A DNA stretch of 64,000 bases, taken from the NCBI GenBank assembly GCA_000320545.1, contig ADNK01000237.1, positions 1 through 64,000 of the forward strand, read 5' to 3'. Position numbers and translations under genes: made by a program. Under the pieces are notes generated by a model. It ran no database searches. It was given only the letters and a program-made list of their open reading frames with translations, and was not told the origin of the DNA. The stretch is from Bigelowiella natans CCMP2755 (lineage: Eukaryota > Cercozoa > Chlorarachniophyceae). Below are positions 35,455 to 48,214 of the stretch, one piece after another; within the stretch, counting starts at the first letter, position 1, and each line of letters opens with the position of its first letter.

Positions 35455-36252
35455 CATACATAGATTTAATATTAGCGCTGTAGCCGCTACATTGCACAGC
35501 TACATAAGGATGACTATTGAGCAAAATTTCATTTTATCCGTCTTATACATACATACATATCTTCGGTACTTCGTATTGACTTAGATCAACTAAATCTTTT
35601 ATTATAAATCGGCATATTGGTCTATGATATGCTAGCTCGATGACTAGCTAAGCCTTTGTTTCACCGTGTGGGATGATTAGCATGTCTAGCTAGCTAGATG
35701 CATGTGCGCGTGATGCGACTGCTAGCTTATGATACGATAAATATGTAGGAACATATAGTTGTTTGCGTGTGCAGCCATATCTAGCATGTAGCTACTACAG
35801 GGTAGATATGTGTGACTATGAAGCACTAGATACATAGCTGACTTAACACAAATATGCGAAATACAATATACATTAAATACATATGCCTAGATGCTTATGG
35901 CGGGTGTAGCGTAGCTAGCGATACAACATACTAGCATGCATATGACTCCGCTACAGTAGCGCTATGTAGTTAATTATCTATCGCTTTGGCCAAATGTATA
36001 GTTGTCTGCTCAGAGCTACTAAATACCATGTGAGACACGAAAAGGAAGAGAAACGTTTCATAGACTTGGTCTGACAGATGGAATGCTCACTATCATGCGA
36101 TCGAGGAGGTGAAAGTATCTGTTTTACATTTCGATTTCACCATGCTAGCATGGTAGAGCTAGAGAAATTGGCAATAGGGATACCTTTTGTACCTTCCTTG
36201 AATATCTCTCCCATGTTGATCACAACTTTATTACGAAAATACTGTACTGCCA
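35285..36252. other. Spacer without a supported gene
   Basis: Contains (TA)n with flanking CATACATACATA at about 35420-35462. From 35620 to 35960 it has the CTAGCTAGCTAG/GCATGCATATG-rich texture. No gene is supported. Confidence 0.55.
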
Positions 36253-36738
36253 TTAATGAGCGTTTTGCTGGTCGAGTGGACGATTGAAGCCTCCTCGGCG
36301 GTTCATATACTGTCTGTATTTTCTCTGTACTTTGATTCTAGCAGCACCCTTATCGTTTCCCTTCACCTTTTTCCCTTTGGTTGAGTCAAATCCCACTGGA
36401 AAGCCCATTGCCTTCATAGCCTCGAGTTCATCCATATCTGCAGGAATAGTCATCTTCCTCTCAGCATCTTGCTTTGCCTTCTTCTTCTTCTTCTTGTCGC
36501 GTTTTTCCTTCGCCCTTGCTGCACGCTCCCCAAAAGGAACAACCTCTCGTCTCCCTCGCTCCCTGGAGCGGCTTCTACGGCGGCGGTCATCTCCTTCACG
36601 GTCGCGGTACCTCCCTCCTCTATCCCTGTCATATTCACGATCGTAGCGATCATCTTTGCTGTCATAATCGCGGTCTCTCTCGCGATAACGGTCCCGCCCT
36701 CGGCCCCGCTCAGGTGAACGAGAGTCGTCCCGTGGCAT
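36253..36738 (-). CDS. SNRNP27: U4/U6.U5 tri-snRNP 27 kDa protein
   Basis: A single-exon 161-aa protein. The N-terminal half is an RS-like domain of Arg-Asp/Arg-Glu/Arg-Ser repeats ([19 protein letters not shown]). A Lys-rich segment follows, then the family signature: [20 protein letters not shown], then [25 protein letters not shown] at the C-terminus. SNRNP27 is a small tri-snRNP component that acts at 5' splice-site handover and is conserved across eukaryotes. Length matches the family. The start Met at 36738 ([15 protein letters not shown]) is standard. It is divergent from the gene at 37113, with 374 bp between the starts. Confidence 0.97.
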   Translation of the reverse strand: MPRDDSRSPERGRGRDRYRERDRDYDSKDDRYDREYDRDRGGRYRDREGDDRRRRSRSRERGRREVVPFGERAARAKEKRDKKKKKKAKQDAERKMTIPADMDELEAMKAMGFPVGFDSTKGKKVKGNDKGAARIKVQRKYRQYMNRRGGFNRPLDQQNAH

Positions 36739-37112
36739 CTACGTTAGAATTTTCTGGTCCTCGTGGAAGAGAAGGAGTTTTGAAAGAGGGGTTAGAAGAA
36801 GAAGAAAGAGATGGGGTGGGAGCGACACCGGAGTACAAGTTCCCCTGTTCAGTTGCGAGATGTAAAACGCCGGGGAGTTCTTCTCTACGACAAAGTATAA
36901 AATAAAATAATATTAATCCCCTATACTATATTAGTACGACAATCCGATTAAACAAGTCGCAGCTGGAAAGGTAACCTCATCACTAAACTGAGTTTCGGAA
37001 CTCCTTCACTGGCACTCAAGGCGAAGAGCGTAGTTTCTGTGCAAGTGGAGCTGAGGGGGAGAAATGTGGTGAATCTTTCCTAAGCGATCGACAGGTGCTA
37101 GCTCCGCAAACT

Positions 37113-37514
37113 ATGCGTATAGTGATGAAGTCGATGGCGCGCGCATTTGGTGGAGGTTTTAAAACCAAGGAATGGAAGGTTGCTGTGCATCCATCTCTTT
37201 ACTTCGCACGATGCTTCTCATCGTCGCCACCGGAACCATCTGCGGAGGAGATTGCGGCCCATGATCCTTATCGAGGTGGGGAACAGGAAATAAATGGCAA
37301 TCCCGTAGACATCACCGATAATCTACGCAAACGTCAGGGACAGGTGTCAGAATTCACGGCTAATAAGTCGAAGACTCCAGTAGTAAATGCTTTGTTTCTG
37401 CAGGTTTTTACATCAAAATCTTATGAGCAAGGATGGAATCGGATATTTAGGAAACAAGAGAAGCCTAAGGATGCAAGTGATGCAAACAGCTCATCTCCAG
37501 GCTCGGGACGATGA
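37113..37514 (+). CDS. Hypothetical protein with mitochondrial-type presequence
   Basis: A frame of 133 codons from ATG 37113 (MRIVMKSMARAFGGGFKTK). The first 35 residues are basic, hydroxylated and free of acid until RCFSSSPPEPS, a typical matrix-targeting pattern. The mature part contains AAHDPYRGGEQEINGNPVDI and a Lys-rich tail ending DANSSSPGSGR. No family is recognised. A hidden intron around 37400 is possible. Shares a divergent promoter region with SNRNP27. Confidence 0.5.
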   Translation: MRIVMKSMARAFGGGFKTKEWKVAVHPSLYFARCFSSSPPEPSAEEIAAHDPYRGGEQEINGNPVDITDNLRKRQGQVSEFTANKSKTPVVNALFLQVFTSKSYEQGWNRIFRKQEKPKDASDANSSSPGSGR

Positions 37515-37821
37515 CATGAGAACCAATAACTAAAATCACATACATAATAGCATTGATCAGTGTACATCTTCGAAGAAGATTGAAAATGTGATGAGCAGAC
37601 ACTCTCAACTAAACCCTCTAAGGAGTCGTACGTTCGAGTGTATTTATCGATAGATGGAATCCTCTCAGTCAGTGCATCGTTTACCTGCTCAGATCATTCC
37701 CTCACCCTCGATTCTAAATTTCGGTGCTTACTTACATCTTTGTTTCTGCATGACGGACAAAACAACACTTGCCTTCTACAACTGTGCTTAACAATAAGAT
37801 AATAGACACAGACACAGCAAT

Positions 37822-37824
<3 letters not shown>

Positions 37825-37896
<72 letters not shown>
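37825..37896. repeat. (TA)36 microsatellite
   Basis: 72 bp of uninterrupted TA between AATACAA and GCATG. One of several long TA/AT runs in the window (also 9271-9309, 46559-46601, 58046-58100). Confidence 0.97.
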
Positions 37897-37899
<3 letters not shown>

Positions 37900-37993
37900 T
37901 GTCTATCATTAAGTATATTTCAATCGTGCGATCACATCGCCATCAAATATATATAATGCAATATATATCAGCGCACGTAGGAAACAATGATTT

Positions 37994-38087
37994 TCACATA
38001 GATGAGTATATCACGATCCACAACTTTGCATCGTCTATAGTCACATAGATGAGTATATCACGATCCACAACTTTGCATCGTCTATAG
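37994..38087. repeat. Perfect 47-bp tandem duplication
   Basis: The unit starting TCACATAGATGAGTATATCA and ending CATCGTCTATAG occurs twice head to tail (37994-38040, 38041-38087) with no mismatch, indicating a recent duplication. Confidence 0.95.
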
Positions 38088-38652
38088 TATATGGCACATA
38101 TGTACTCCGTAATGATGCGGCGAGGCCACTGAACAGCCACATCCACCACGCTACTATTAGCACGGTGCACATGTAATAATAAGCGGTCAAGTTTGGTGTT
38201 TAGGCACAACGTCTGGACACAGCGTATAGCATCTAGAGTGTGTTTATAGTTCCATGTAACATGTTAGGTGGATGTAATGATATGAATAAATATTTTCTAT
38301 GTGGTCATCCTATAATGTACATAGATAGATAGCTATATTGTGAAGCGCAGCGTGCTATGCACATCTTACATGCACCGTATGAATAACTATATAGATAACA
38401 CATGACACATCTAGGCATCTAGACACACAAATTGTGTACGCGCATATGCACAACTTAGCTTCGTGCAATTCAGGTGTAGACGGCGTAGTCTATGATTATT
38501 ACGAATCACTAGATGTTTTGCTACGACACAATTATGATAAAGGAATAGCGGAAATATTGCACACGCCAAATAGCATGGCAGAGCAGCTGCTGTTGGATTC
38601 TAATACCAATACTGTTGTATAGATGCTCCTCCTTCACACCAGATCTCGGTTA

Positions 38653-41644
38653 TCAATTTTCGAACCATGTGACGCAGTGCTTTCGAGCATTACCCTCGAA
38701 GTCAGTAAAATTTTCGCGCCCGTGCAGCACTCTGTAGTTATCGAGGAGCACAATATCTCCAGGCTGCATGGCGACCTTGTGAAGGTTCTTTCGGGTGATG
38801 TCGTCTATGTGCTGTACGTCTTGAGCAGCGATAGTGCTCAGATCACCGTAGTACACATCAGCTCGAGCGATCTCAACAAGACTGTAGATAAAGCCAAAAA
38901 TCGATGAGACTCTAGGATAATAAGTGAGCGTCTATGCTTATGTGTGTGTGTACTCTAAAGAGAGCATACAGAAGCTCGTTAATAACTCAGAATAGAAGCC
39001 AACGATAACACCTGTTAGGCCTGCGGTCCGAAAGGTAGCGAGCATGGTTGTGGATATTGCAGAACCAGAGAGGGTCGCCGGTCTTAGGATGACGATTAAG
39101 CTGAAGGAGGAGCAGATGAGAACAAACTCAACCAACTAGCATTTATCACGACTAAAACAGGAGCAGAAAGCAGGGTATTACATATCTCGATCTTACTCAC
39201 AAACTATAGAGTCTGAGTACCGGAGACTGGCGAGGCTCCAGACCTCCGAAACGTGGAACACCCTCGTAGTCGTCGAGAACAAAGAAGTCCAACTCGTATT
39301 TTTCCATAAGGTCAGCGGTTGGGCCTGGCATCACCTTCGCTGCGCCTGATTCATGGATAATATTATTCAGCATTGGAATTCTATATCACCCATCTCATCC
39401 TTATGCTCATGTCTTTTGGTTCTGGGAACATACGAATGAAACTCAATACCTTCGAAAGCTCCAGCCAGCATGTTGCGGGGGACGATGTTCGCTAGGGGTC
39501 CTGCAGGGAGGCCGACCACCTTGATTCGGACGTCCTTGTCATAAAACCTCTGCACAACATCTTGATCCAAATCGAAGAACATTTTGCGTCCATCGAGAAG
39601 AGTAAACTCACCGCCGACGCTGATTTTGGTGATGAATCATTAATGAGATGATTTTGTTGTAATAATTCGGAATATAATAAGAAGGGCTAGTAACAGGGCT
39701 ACAGCGACCATTTTGTTGGATAGGAGCAATATATATTCATTCGCTCATCGGCATCCGATATAGTTCTGTTACCAAAACTAACCTTGCAGGATTCCCACAC
39801 CAGAAAGCTCCTGACACAGGGCCGAGAGTATGTGTGCACTCCGTGTGCATGCCAACGTAGTGAGTTGGGTTCTGAAGTCCGCAACACACACACCCACACA
39901 CACAGTGATTATCCATCGAACTGCATCCTGTCTACACTTATCGTCTACTTATTCCCCTCTCGAAGCTAAAGAACCTGGTTAAAAGTGAACTTGATCTCCT
40001 TGTCAGCGTTCTTTCTCAAGAAGGTGCCTTCCAGAGGATCTTCGCAGGATGAAAAACCTAGGGCCTTGTAGGCATCCCTGTATCCGTCCATGGTCATCGT
40101 GGACTCAAATCTAGTTTTTTAGAAGGAAGAGGGAAGAAAATAAATGGCAGACGAGGAGATGATAAGGACCATAAGGACCCAAATAAAGCAGCTCAGACAT
40201 GTCGTTTAAAGAAGAGATGGGGACAAGGCCATGTAAACAACAAACGGAAATGATGACGACGACGAAGATGACGACGACAGATAAGGCCACGAGACTAACC
40301 CTCTGAAAACAAGCGCTCCGTGCTTCAGCATCAGCTGGCGAACCTGATAATAAGACGATGCGATGAAGGGGTAGCAAAGATTAAAGAGGGATTAGACCCC
40401 GAAAAATTTAACGGGGTGCTTCTCAATCTCCTCAACTCTCAAGAATTCCAGGGAGCATGAAGGTCCAGCAAATGCCCATTTACCAAGTCTTTCTTTTCTC
40501 CAATAGCTTCTGCAGTAGCATCCGCTGGGAGGTTGAGGTCCTCGGGAGAGATGTAGAGGGGAAATTCAACATCAAGATCCTGAAGAATATCGGTATCAGC
40601 AACAGCATTAGCATTAGGAATAGCATCAATAGCAGCGACTTTAACACAAAAAGAAGACACGGTTTCCTTTCATCATGATCTAAGTACTTCTCTGACTGAC
40701 CGCAGGAGGGTTAGCCCTCAACGCTGGAATGTCCATATCCTTTGAGTTCCACATAGTAGCAGGGCAGGGGCGGGAGCCGGTGCCTTTGCTCACAAACTGA
40801 GGGTAAATTTTCAAATTAATTCCATTTTTTCTTGCGCTCACCAAGAGCAGTACCTGATCAATTAGATCCTTGTTCCTTCCCACATAGTCAACGAAAGATT
40901 CGGATGACTTCTTCTTCTCGTCTTCCACAGTTGATCTGCAGATCTGAGCGAACATCGGAGAATCAGTCTCCGCTGGAAGAAGTAATATTTCATTTGAATT
41001 CATACCATTTTCCCATTTATCCTTCCCCGAGGCCTTGTTCCAGCAGGACATACTAGTGAGTTCCTCGCGACGGTTGAGCGCGAAAGGGTAGATGCCAAAC
41101 CTCCATTACCATACTGAGGAGAAAAACGTGACATGACACATACCACGTGAAGCAATTAGGTGGGAGCTGTTTGTTAGATAATCTACATACAGTATCGATG
41201 GCTAGCAAGTTAATAATCGTCATCTCAATCTTAAGTTGTTGCATCGAATTCCAACGTCCCCCCAGGGGAATGAAGAATGTTCGATCGTCGTGCCCTACGG
41301 GTACCTTAGCTGCATCTCTCTTTTGTGCTCTCTACTATTTCGCTTATCAACATCTCCCAATTCTCTCTACTATGATAAAAGTTTTTATTATCGAATTTGA
41401 TATGTATTCGTGGTAAAGATTTCAGCCGTTAATGCTTGAAGGAGACGTGATGACTCTCACACTTCCGAACTAAAGCAAAGCGAGCAAAATATGTTAAAAA
41501 ACTCTCAGGGTCGTGGACCTGTGTGAAGGAGAGCGTCACAGTGAAAACTGCGGCCGCAACAAGGCCGAGACCAAGCAGAGCCCGCACGGTTCGAGACTGC
41601 GTGCGGCGACGAAGTGGTGCTGGTGCAAAGGGGGGAGCCATCAT
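38653..41644 (-). CDS. Membrane-anchored TauD/TfdA-type Fe(II)/2-oxoglutarate dioxygenase
   Basis: A multi-exon oxygenase. The likely start MMAPPFAPAPLRRR (41644) is followed by one hydrophobic helix (ALLGLGLVAAAVFTVTLSF), suggesting a type II signal anchor. A lumenal or intermediate region lies at 41090-40690. The catalytic domain reads EFPLYISPEDLNLPAD (about 40560), VRQLMLKHGALVFRGL (40340), MTMDGYRDAYKALGFSS (40090), HYVGMHTECTHTLGP carrying an HxE metal motif (about 39860), VGGEFTLLDGRKMFFDL (exon 39619-39450), KYELDFFVLDDYEG (39300), HPKTGDPLWFCNIHNH (39090), and terminal exon 38881-38653 with MQPGDIVLLDNYRVLHGRE holding the distal His and Arg, then KHCVTWFEN. The HxE variant is known in clavaminate-synthase-like family members. 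Exon ends in the 5' third are not all resolved; substrate unknown. Confidence 0.82.
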
Positions 41645-42481
41645 CGTTGCGGATAGCCAACCGTGGTGTCGACGTGTCCGCAAAATCCTTCTCAGAACCA
41701 AAAATGTTGATGTCGCACATATGAATTGCCTTCATAAGTCACTATAGTGTTCTATTTTGGACCATAAAGTGAGAAAATGTGTGGTTTCATGTTCGAAATT
41801 GGGCCAAATTGGTGCAATCGTCTTGTTCATATTCAGACCATAGCCATCGGGTACCCCTCGTACTATTTTCAGCCCAAAATTAATCAAAGTGATTTCTTTA
41901 CGACTTCTACAATGTGTTGTCGTACAATTATAAAGAAAGTAATTGACCTACAGAAAATGCAAATGACCGGTGATTTTTGACCTAGATTCTCACTCTATCC
42001 TCACCTCTGGATCCAAAGCCGCCTTAAGGCAGAAGCGGCCCAATCTTTCCATGCTGCCCAAAAAAAGGAAGTTCGCAATATTTTCAGGTCTCTGGTGCAT
42101 AAATCAAAGGCATTGATCCGGGAGAAGGAGCCAAAAGAGTTGCCTTCAAATAACTTAAAAAAAACAAAAGATGTATGGATATGCTGCTACTAACGCCAGA
42201 ATATCCGGGATTGCGATCACTCGGAAGCTACATTTCTGAGCCGGAATCCAAATTTTGTACAACCATCGCGTCAGGCCCCGAGTATTCAATTTTATTAGAT
42301 GTTCTTCCGATAAAAGTCTTCCTGAAAGAATATTTTTAGCAGAACAGTATTTAGAACACTTTCTAGTCGACACATAGCGAACACAGAACCAACACCCCAT
42401 TCGAAAACCGTTAACGGTCGGATCGTCGTGTCCCGCCCGTCAAGTGTCAGACTGGCTGCCAAGCAGGAAGGCTGCGAAACT

Positions 42482-45400
42482 ATGCTCCCGAACCAACGAG
42501 ATGATACAGGAGGTGTGAAGAAGACTCTCAAAAGTTTCTTCGATGGCGCAGATGACAAGGGCAGCAGGGATAACAAAGGCAGAGAATCGCCCTCGAAGGA
42601 TCTTTTGACGTTGCCGAATCCTAACCAACTATCCTTAGATTCATTTTCACTTGCGCAGAAAACTCAAAAGGTTTATGACGATCTGGAGAAAATCTATCTT
42701 CTGGTTAGTAGCAGCAGTATGCTTCTTGCTCGCGGCTTTACATCAAACATCCGAAACTCATCACATTATTTCCGTGCCATGTCCCCCCTCTGTTCTTGTC
42801 TCCAGGGATTCAAGGATATTGTGGACCATCTTGGCGAGCTTAAGCAAGAACTTGAGGTAGTGATCACGCCCCAGCTAACAATTCTAGCTCAAAAGAGAGA
42901 TTTGCCGTTCTTTTCCTTTGAGTTCATGTTGTCCATTCACACATCAACCAATATGAAGAAACCTAACTGTGGGTGGTGGCGGGTTTCATACAGGCAGCTC
43001 ACGCAACTGGAATCCGACTGGAGAATGAGATCGGAAACTTGGAAATCGAGCTCCTGAATCGCTCGCGTGAATTGGCAGGCTCGTCGGGACGCCTTAAGGA
43101 AAAGGAGTCTATGCTCCAGGTGGCCACCGAAGAGGATCAGACGCTGAAGGCTTCTTGGGAGACCATTTCAAAGCAGAGAAACGTGGTTTTATCCCATGTG
43201 CAGAGAGGGCTTTCGGCATGGGCACAAGCTCTTCAGCCTGTCGTGGATAAAGGTTCATCGAGAGGTGGGCGAGATGGTGATGATAATGATGCAGGCGATG
43301 GTGTTGCGATATCACCTGATGGCTCCGTCGCAGCAGCACAAACAGGACCAGCAGCTGACTCCCCCAAGACAATAGCTTCCCCATCTAGCCAATTCTCCTC
43401 CCCTACAAAGCTTCCCCCGTCACAGCAGGAAAATAAAACATTCACCCCAAAAATGAGGGGCAGCAGTGTCGACATTGTTCAAAACGCGTTGTCGGAGCTA
43501 ACAGCAGCCACTGTTGCGCTTGGTACCCACACCGCTAAATGGATAGTAGTCGCAGCACAGGGAGGACAGAGAACCCCATCACAGACATCGGTCCGAAGGC
43601 GAATGCGTCGGGTATTAACAGTATGGAGACTCTTGCTCTGCCAAACTATTGCGCGGAGAGAATCAAACTCTGCGAGATTGCGTTGCAAGGAGGCTGAGCT
43701 TTTCTACTCGTGGCGCTACCAAAGCCAGAGGAATAGCGTTTATGAACAAGCTTCAAGCAATTTGACACAGTTAAACAACGAAGCTCGGACTAAGAAGTTC
43801 TGGTTGGCTTGGGTTCAAAGGACGAGGCAGAGACTTGCTTTCCAGAAAGCTGCGGATAGCTTCCAGAAGCTACGAGGAAAGACAATACTCCTGACCAAAT
43901 TAAGTTCTTGGAGGCGCATCCTGCTTTCGAGGCGGATGATCCGGGGGTCGCGTACCTGGGCGATATTGCAGCTTCGAAGAAGGCGACTCCGACAGCACTT
44001 CACCGCCTGGGCGAGCATGAGCACAACGAACGAACTCAGCCACATTCTCTCGGTTGTTGCAGAGCAGAAGATGGAAAAAAATATCGTCGAAGACAATCTG
44101 GCCAAGTGTCTTGCGGAGAGGTAATTGCGGATTAGTGTAGCGTCTCACTGTCTTGCGTGAATATAATGGTATAGGGTTACTCTATTCAGCAGTCTATCTT
44201 GCACGACAAAGTAGAGACACTGACACCCTCAATATCCAGCTTTGTTTGGTGCATTCTCATTCGTTAATGATGATATGTATGGTCATTCTTAAAAGGGTTG
44301 ATCTCGAGAAGGACAGCAATGGGGGCCCGTTTGTAACGATGGAGACTACTACCTTCTCCTCAGCTTCCCCATCCTTTCACTCTCCCTCAAACTCGGACAT
44401 GACTGCGACGAACGAAACGATGAAAAATGGGCCTGGGAAGAACGAAGAAGCGCCTGTTACCACAACAGAGACAATCCGCGTGCCCGCGAGAATTGTTGCT
44501 CTTTCATGTCGCACTCAGAACGCGAGACGCTTGCTCCTCCTTTCTACGATATCTCGATGGCGTGCGAAGATCAATGTTGAAGCAGGCCTTCGGAAGTCCC
44601 TCGCAATCAGAAGAACCACCAGCGAGGCAGCGGCGACTACCCGAAAAATGATGGAGGTTTGCTTGTGTCCATCTTAATGTTATCTTTAAGTTCTGTTGAC
44701 CCTCTGCCTCCCACCAATCAAGCGTCCAGAGTAGAATAACATTCGAGGATGCATGATTCAAACTAGAGTTGCTTCTTTCTTTCGCCTGCACAGCCACCAC
44801 TACCATCACCGTCACCATCACCATCATCGTTTTCATCATTGCCCCCATCATTAGGGATTCGGCCGGGCGCTGTCACAGTCCCTCAGCAGAGGCTTGCTGG
44901 TTGTTCGAGCCGTCCATATTTTATGTGGATGGAAATCAACTGCGATCAAGTACCGCAGAGCACGTTTGCTGGGTGAGAACCTGCAATACGAGCGAACACA
45001 GATGGCGTCTAGGAAAATGCTGCTCGCATGGATGGCCATCGGAAAGAAACAAAGGTTGATTCAGGTCATGAAACGATCCAGAGAAAGGAGCAATAGAGAC
45101 TTGATCACGGCAGGCGAAGGCAGGCAACGGGCGCGACAAGTGCATCCCTCTACTTTCTCCTCCTCCTCCTCTTCCTCCTCGAAGAAATCGATTACTACCG
45201 CTACAGCTGCTGATAGAGTTCGGAGGCTAGCAGTCGCTGTCTGCCCGTTCTCTAGGGCACGCCTACGGTCGGCTTGGAGGCGTTGGCTGCGAGTTGACAG
45301 GGAGATGTCAGCGGAAGCACGACGAACCGCACGCCAGGCCTGGGAAGCCGCCAAGAACGACTTGGCAGCGACAGCGTCGCAGGCTGGAAGACGGGAAGAG

Positions 45401-45991
45401 AGCTTGCTGCGAACCGCCTACGAACGCTGGCGACGGAGGATGATCACAGTTGCATTGGTCGTCCGCCGCAGGAGTTGCAGCCGCGCGATGAGTAGTTGCA
45501 GAGAATGTAGTAATGGCGGTGGTGGGAACGCAGTTACAGCTAGTAGCAAAAGTAGTCGCAAGTGCACGAATAGGGGTCCCCAGCCAAAACAGCTGCAACA
45601 AGCGCGTGATTGGAACAGGAAGAAGACAGTTATGTCTGTTTTTCGGGGATGGTTCTCGCGTATGGCCGTTCAGCGCTCTTACTCCCACGAGCCCCAATGC
45701 GCTCGGATCAAAGCACAGATCGAGGCAGCTGAGAAAGAGAACGAGAGACTGGAGAACGAGATACACGCGAAGAGGAGCTCACTGGTTGGGCACAGGCGAT
45801 GTCGCGAGCGCCAACTCAAGTTGTTGGAGGATGCTAATAGATTGGATCGAGAAGCAGGACAGATGAAAACGGTGTATGAAACTTTGCGAAACGACATTGC
45901 AAGGGGGAAAGAAACTTTGGCAGAATCTTTAGAGCACAATATTAAGCTTAGAATGGCCTTGAAAGAGAATGACGGGGATAACCCAAAGTAA
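42482..45991 (+). CDS. Sfi1-like centrin-binding repeat protein
   Basis: Five exons (42482-42703, 42806-42856, 42994-44120, 44296-44656, 44879-45991) encode 957 aa in one frame. A short N-terminal region (KKTLKSFFDGAD) and coiled coil (GIRLENEIGNLEIELLNRSR) precede a disordered Ser/Pro linker. Then at least ten Trp-centred helical repeats follow at irregular spacing: VLTVWRLLL, LFYSWRYQ, FWLAWVQRTRQRL, LSSWRRILLSR, HFTAWASM, ISRWRAK, HILCGWKS, LLAWMAIG, SAWRRWLR, AYERWRRRM and SVFRGWFSRM. This is the pattern of Sfi1 repeats, long helices that bind centrin in spindle poles, centrosomes or basal bodies. The C-terminus is a coiled coil (IKAQIEAAEKENERLENEIH). Naming rests on the repeat pattern, not on an alignment; a centrin-binding ciliary protein is equally possible. 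Confidence 0.72.
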
Positions 45992-46556
45992 CTATAGCAC
46001 CAATAATCTATGCCAACTGGCAAGGGAGAAGCGTCAGCCAACTTGTAGCCCCCTGCTCCTCTATGAAAGAATGTTTTGACAAGAGCGAATAATGAAATCT
46101 AAAGCTCGATAATGACAAATAAGAATAATATTTCGAAAATACATATGCACGGAGTTCAATGATTTTATTCATTACTACGTGCCCAAGATCCCATGGTAAT
46201 AGAATGTACATGACTGTTGTCATCGATCGCGTGTACGGGTACGGCGCATGTAGCTTTTCCCGCTTTTAAGACAGATCGATAAGCGTCAGATCGAGTGACC
46301 ATGCCATGTGACATGTCGCTATTTAGATACACGTGTAGCCCTACGCAGCACCTGTGTAATCTCACAGTATTGTTCAAGGCTTTTTAGCGCTTCTTCTGAA
46401 GCAGATACAGTACAGACATGCGACGCGAATAGATGTACAACTGAATGGCTAAGCGTTGCGACGTGAGCGCAAACGGGTGGCTAAGTCAGTCAGTTTTTAA
46501 TGCCGAAATTAGCGCATGATATGTGCAGCCATGCTGCTTTACTGTAAGGGAGGATG

Positions 46557-46602
<46 letters not shown>

Positions 46603-47478
46603 GCGAATTCATGCCCCGCCATGCACAAATCATTGTCTCTCCATTGTTAGCAATACTGCGTATGACTGAACAAAATTTGCGCTGACATCGCATTCCTTTG
46701 CTCGCGTGAGCTAGTGAGGTGGTGAGCACAAGCACGGCGACTTCAGCACTGCCTTATTCGATCGTAATTCTACCCATTGTTTAATAACTGCATTCCTACA
46801 GCTATGGTAACTGATCGATATCGTCCCGCCTTTCTCTCACTGGGGTTCCGCCTTCCATATCCGCCATGATTATCGATCCGTGTCGCATGCCGCCCTGTTT
46901 CTGTTGAAAGACAATCATCCGACAAACTGAAGATTAGCACAGAAGGAACAATGAATCTCCTAAATAGCTTATTATTGCACGCAAGAGAAAATGCAGTATC
47001 TGATTGTAAATGATTCTTGTGCGGCGTTTTTTGCTTTTGAAAAATACCCTATGCGTGTTCCCTGAGCTTGGCGTAACGCGTGGTGGAGGAGCTCTCATTG
47101 TATTGCCACTCTCTCCCTGATGACGCTGCGGTGTAATCATAACACCCATCGCGCTCCCGCCTGTAGGTCGGCGTAGTAGCGCAGAAGAAGAGAGAGAAGA
47201 AGAAAGAGAAGACGGTGATGAAGAAGAAAGCTCATTCAAGATGAGGGAGAGAGAAGAGTGGGGGGGGGGGGGGGGATGTTCTTATATCACCGGTAGATTG
47301 TCCAGAGCTACTGCCATTCTGAAGAGATGCTGTACCCTGAATAGGACACGATGATGACAAATAATAAAGATGGTGATAATTATTATGGTCACTATTATCA
47401 AAATGGGTTGTGACGAGATGACAGCGAGGTGGAAACTAGAGGCTAACAAGTGTCTCCAAAGTACACATCCACTGAGAG

Positions 47479-47528
<50 letters not shown>

Positions 47529-47568
47529 AACAACATATTAATAATTTGGATGAGCTGACTCATACAAT
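45992..47568. other. Spacer; a small coding region is possible on the minus strand
   Basis: 46559-46601 is (AT)n. A minus-strand frame 47239-47030 (MNELSSSSPSSLSSS, then RAPPPRVTPSSGNTHR) and a second at about 46930-46800 (MADMEGGTPVRERRDDIDQL) look somewhat coding, but I could not join them in phase. 47480-47528 is (GA)n. No gene is claimed. Confidence 0.4.
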
Positions 47569-48173
47569 TTACAACAGCACCTTGCTGCCACCACTGCCTC
47601 CTCCTCCCCCTCCTCCTTGACTGTCAGTACTCCCGTTTCCACTTCTATTATCATTAACGTTCTTATTATTATTATCATTCCAATGCTGCTGCTGCTGCTG
47701 GTGCTGCTGGGTGCCGTTGAGAGCAAGCCGGAGATTGGCATTCTCATTTCGGAGCTTCTCAAGGGTGTCCAAGAGCTGCGCTTTATCTAAATCCTCCGTT
47801 GCCAGCAGCACCAGGACGTCCTCATGCTCCTAACAATCATCATAATGCATGCATTATGGACAAATAACATCCAACGAAAACCCTCGTCAGCTGTAGCAGC
47901 CATAGAGCAAAAGACAGAAAGGTATGGTGCGACGGGAAAGAATGGAGAGAGAACAGAAGTCTCTTCCTCCTCCTCCTCCTCCTCCTCCTCCCATTTTCCT
48001 CCTTCTTCCCCTCAATCTTCACATCCTCATATGTTTCATTATTACCTCGGTGAGCTCGGCAATCTTGTTTTGCAATGTCGCGAGCTGCTCCTTTCCTTCT
48101 GCCCCAGCGTCGTTCACACGGGAGCGAAGATCCTCATTTACGGCCTCTTTTTCGGCGCATATTCGCTCTAGTT

Positions 48174-48214
<41 letters not shown>

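Larger units (their letters stand above)
37515..38652. other. Spacer with TA microsatellite and tandem duplication
   Basis: Holds the long (TA)n at 37825-37896, the 47-bp tandem duplication at 37994-38087, and CTAG/CATG-rich sequence to about 38450. No gene is supported. Confidence 0.6.

Noticed and set aside
36078-36287. 69-codon plus-strand frame upstream of the SNRNP27 stop
   Set aside because: Short, no domain, and it overlaps the 3' end of SNRNP27 on the other strand.
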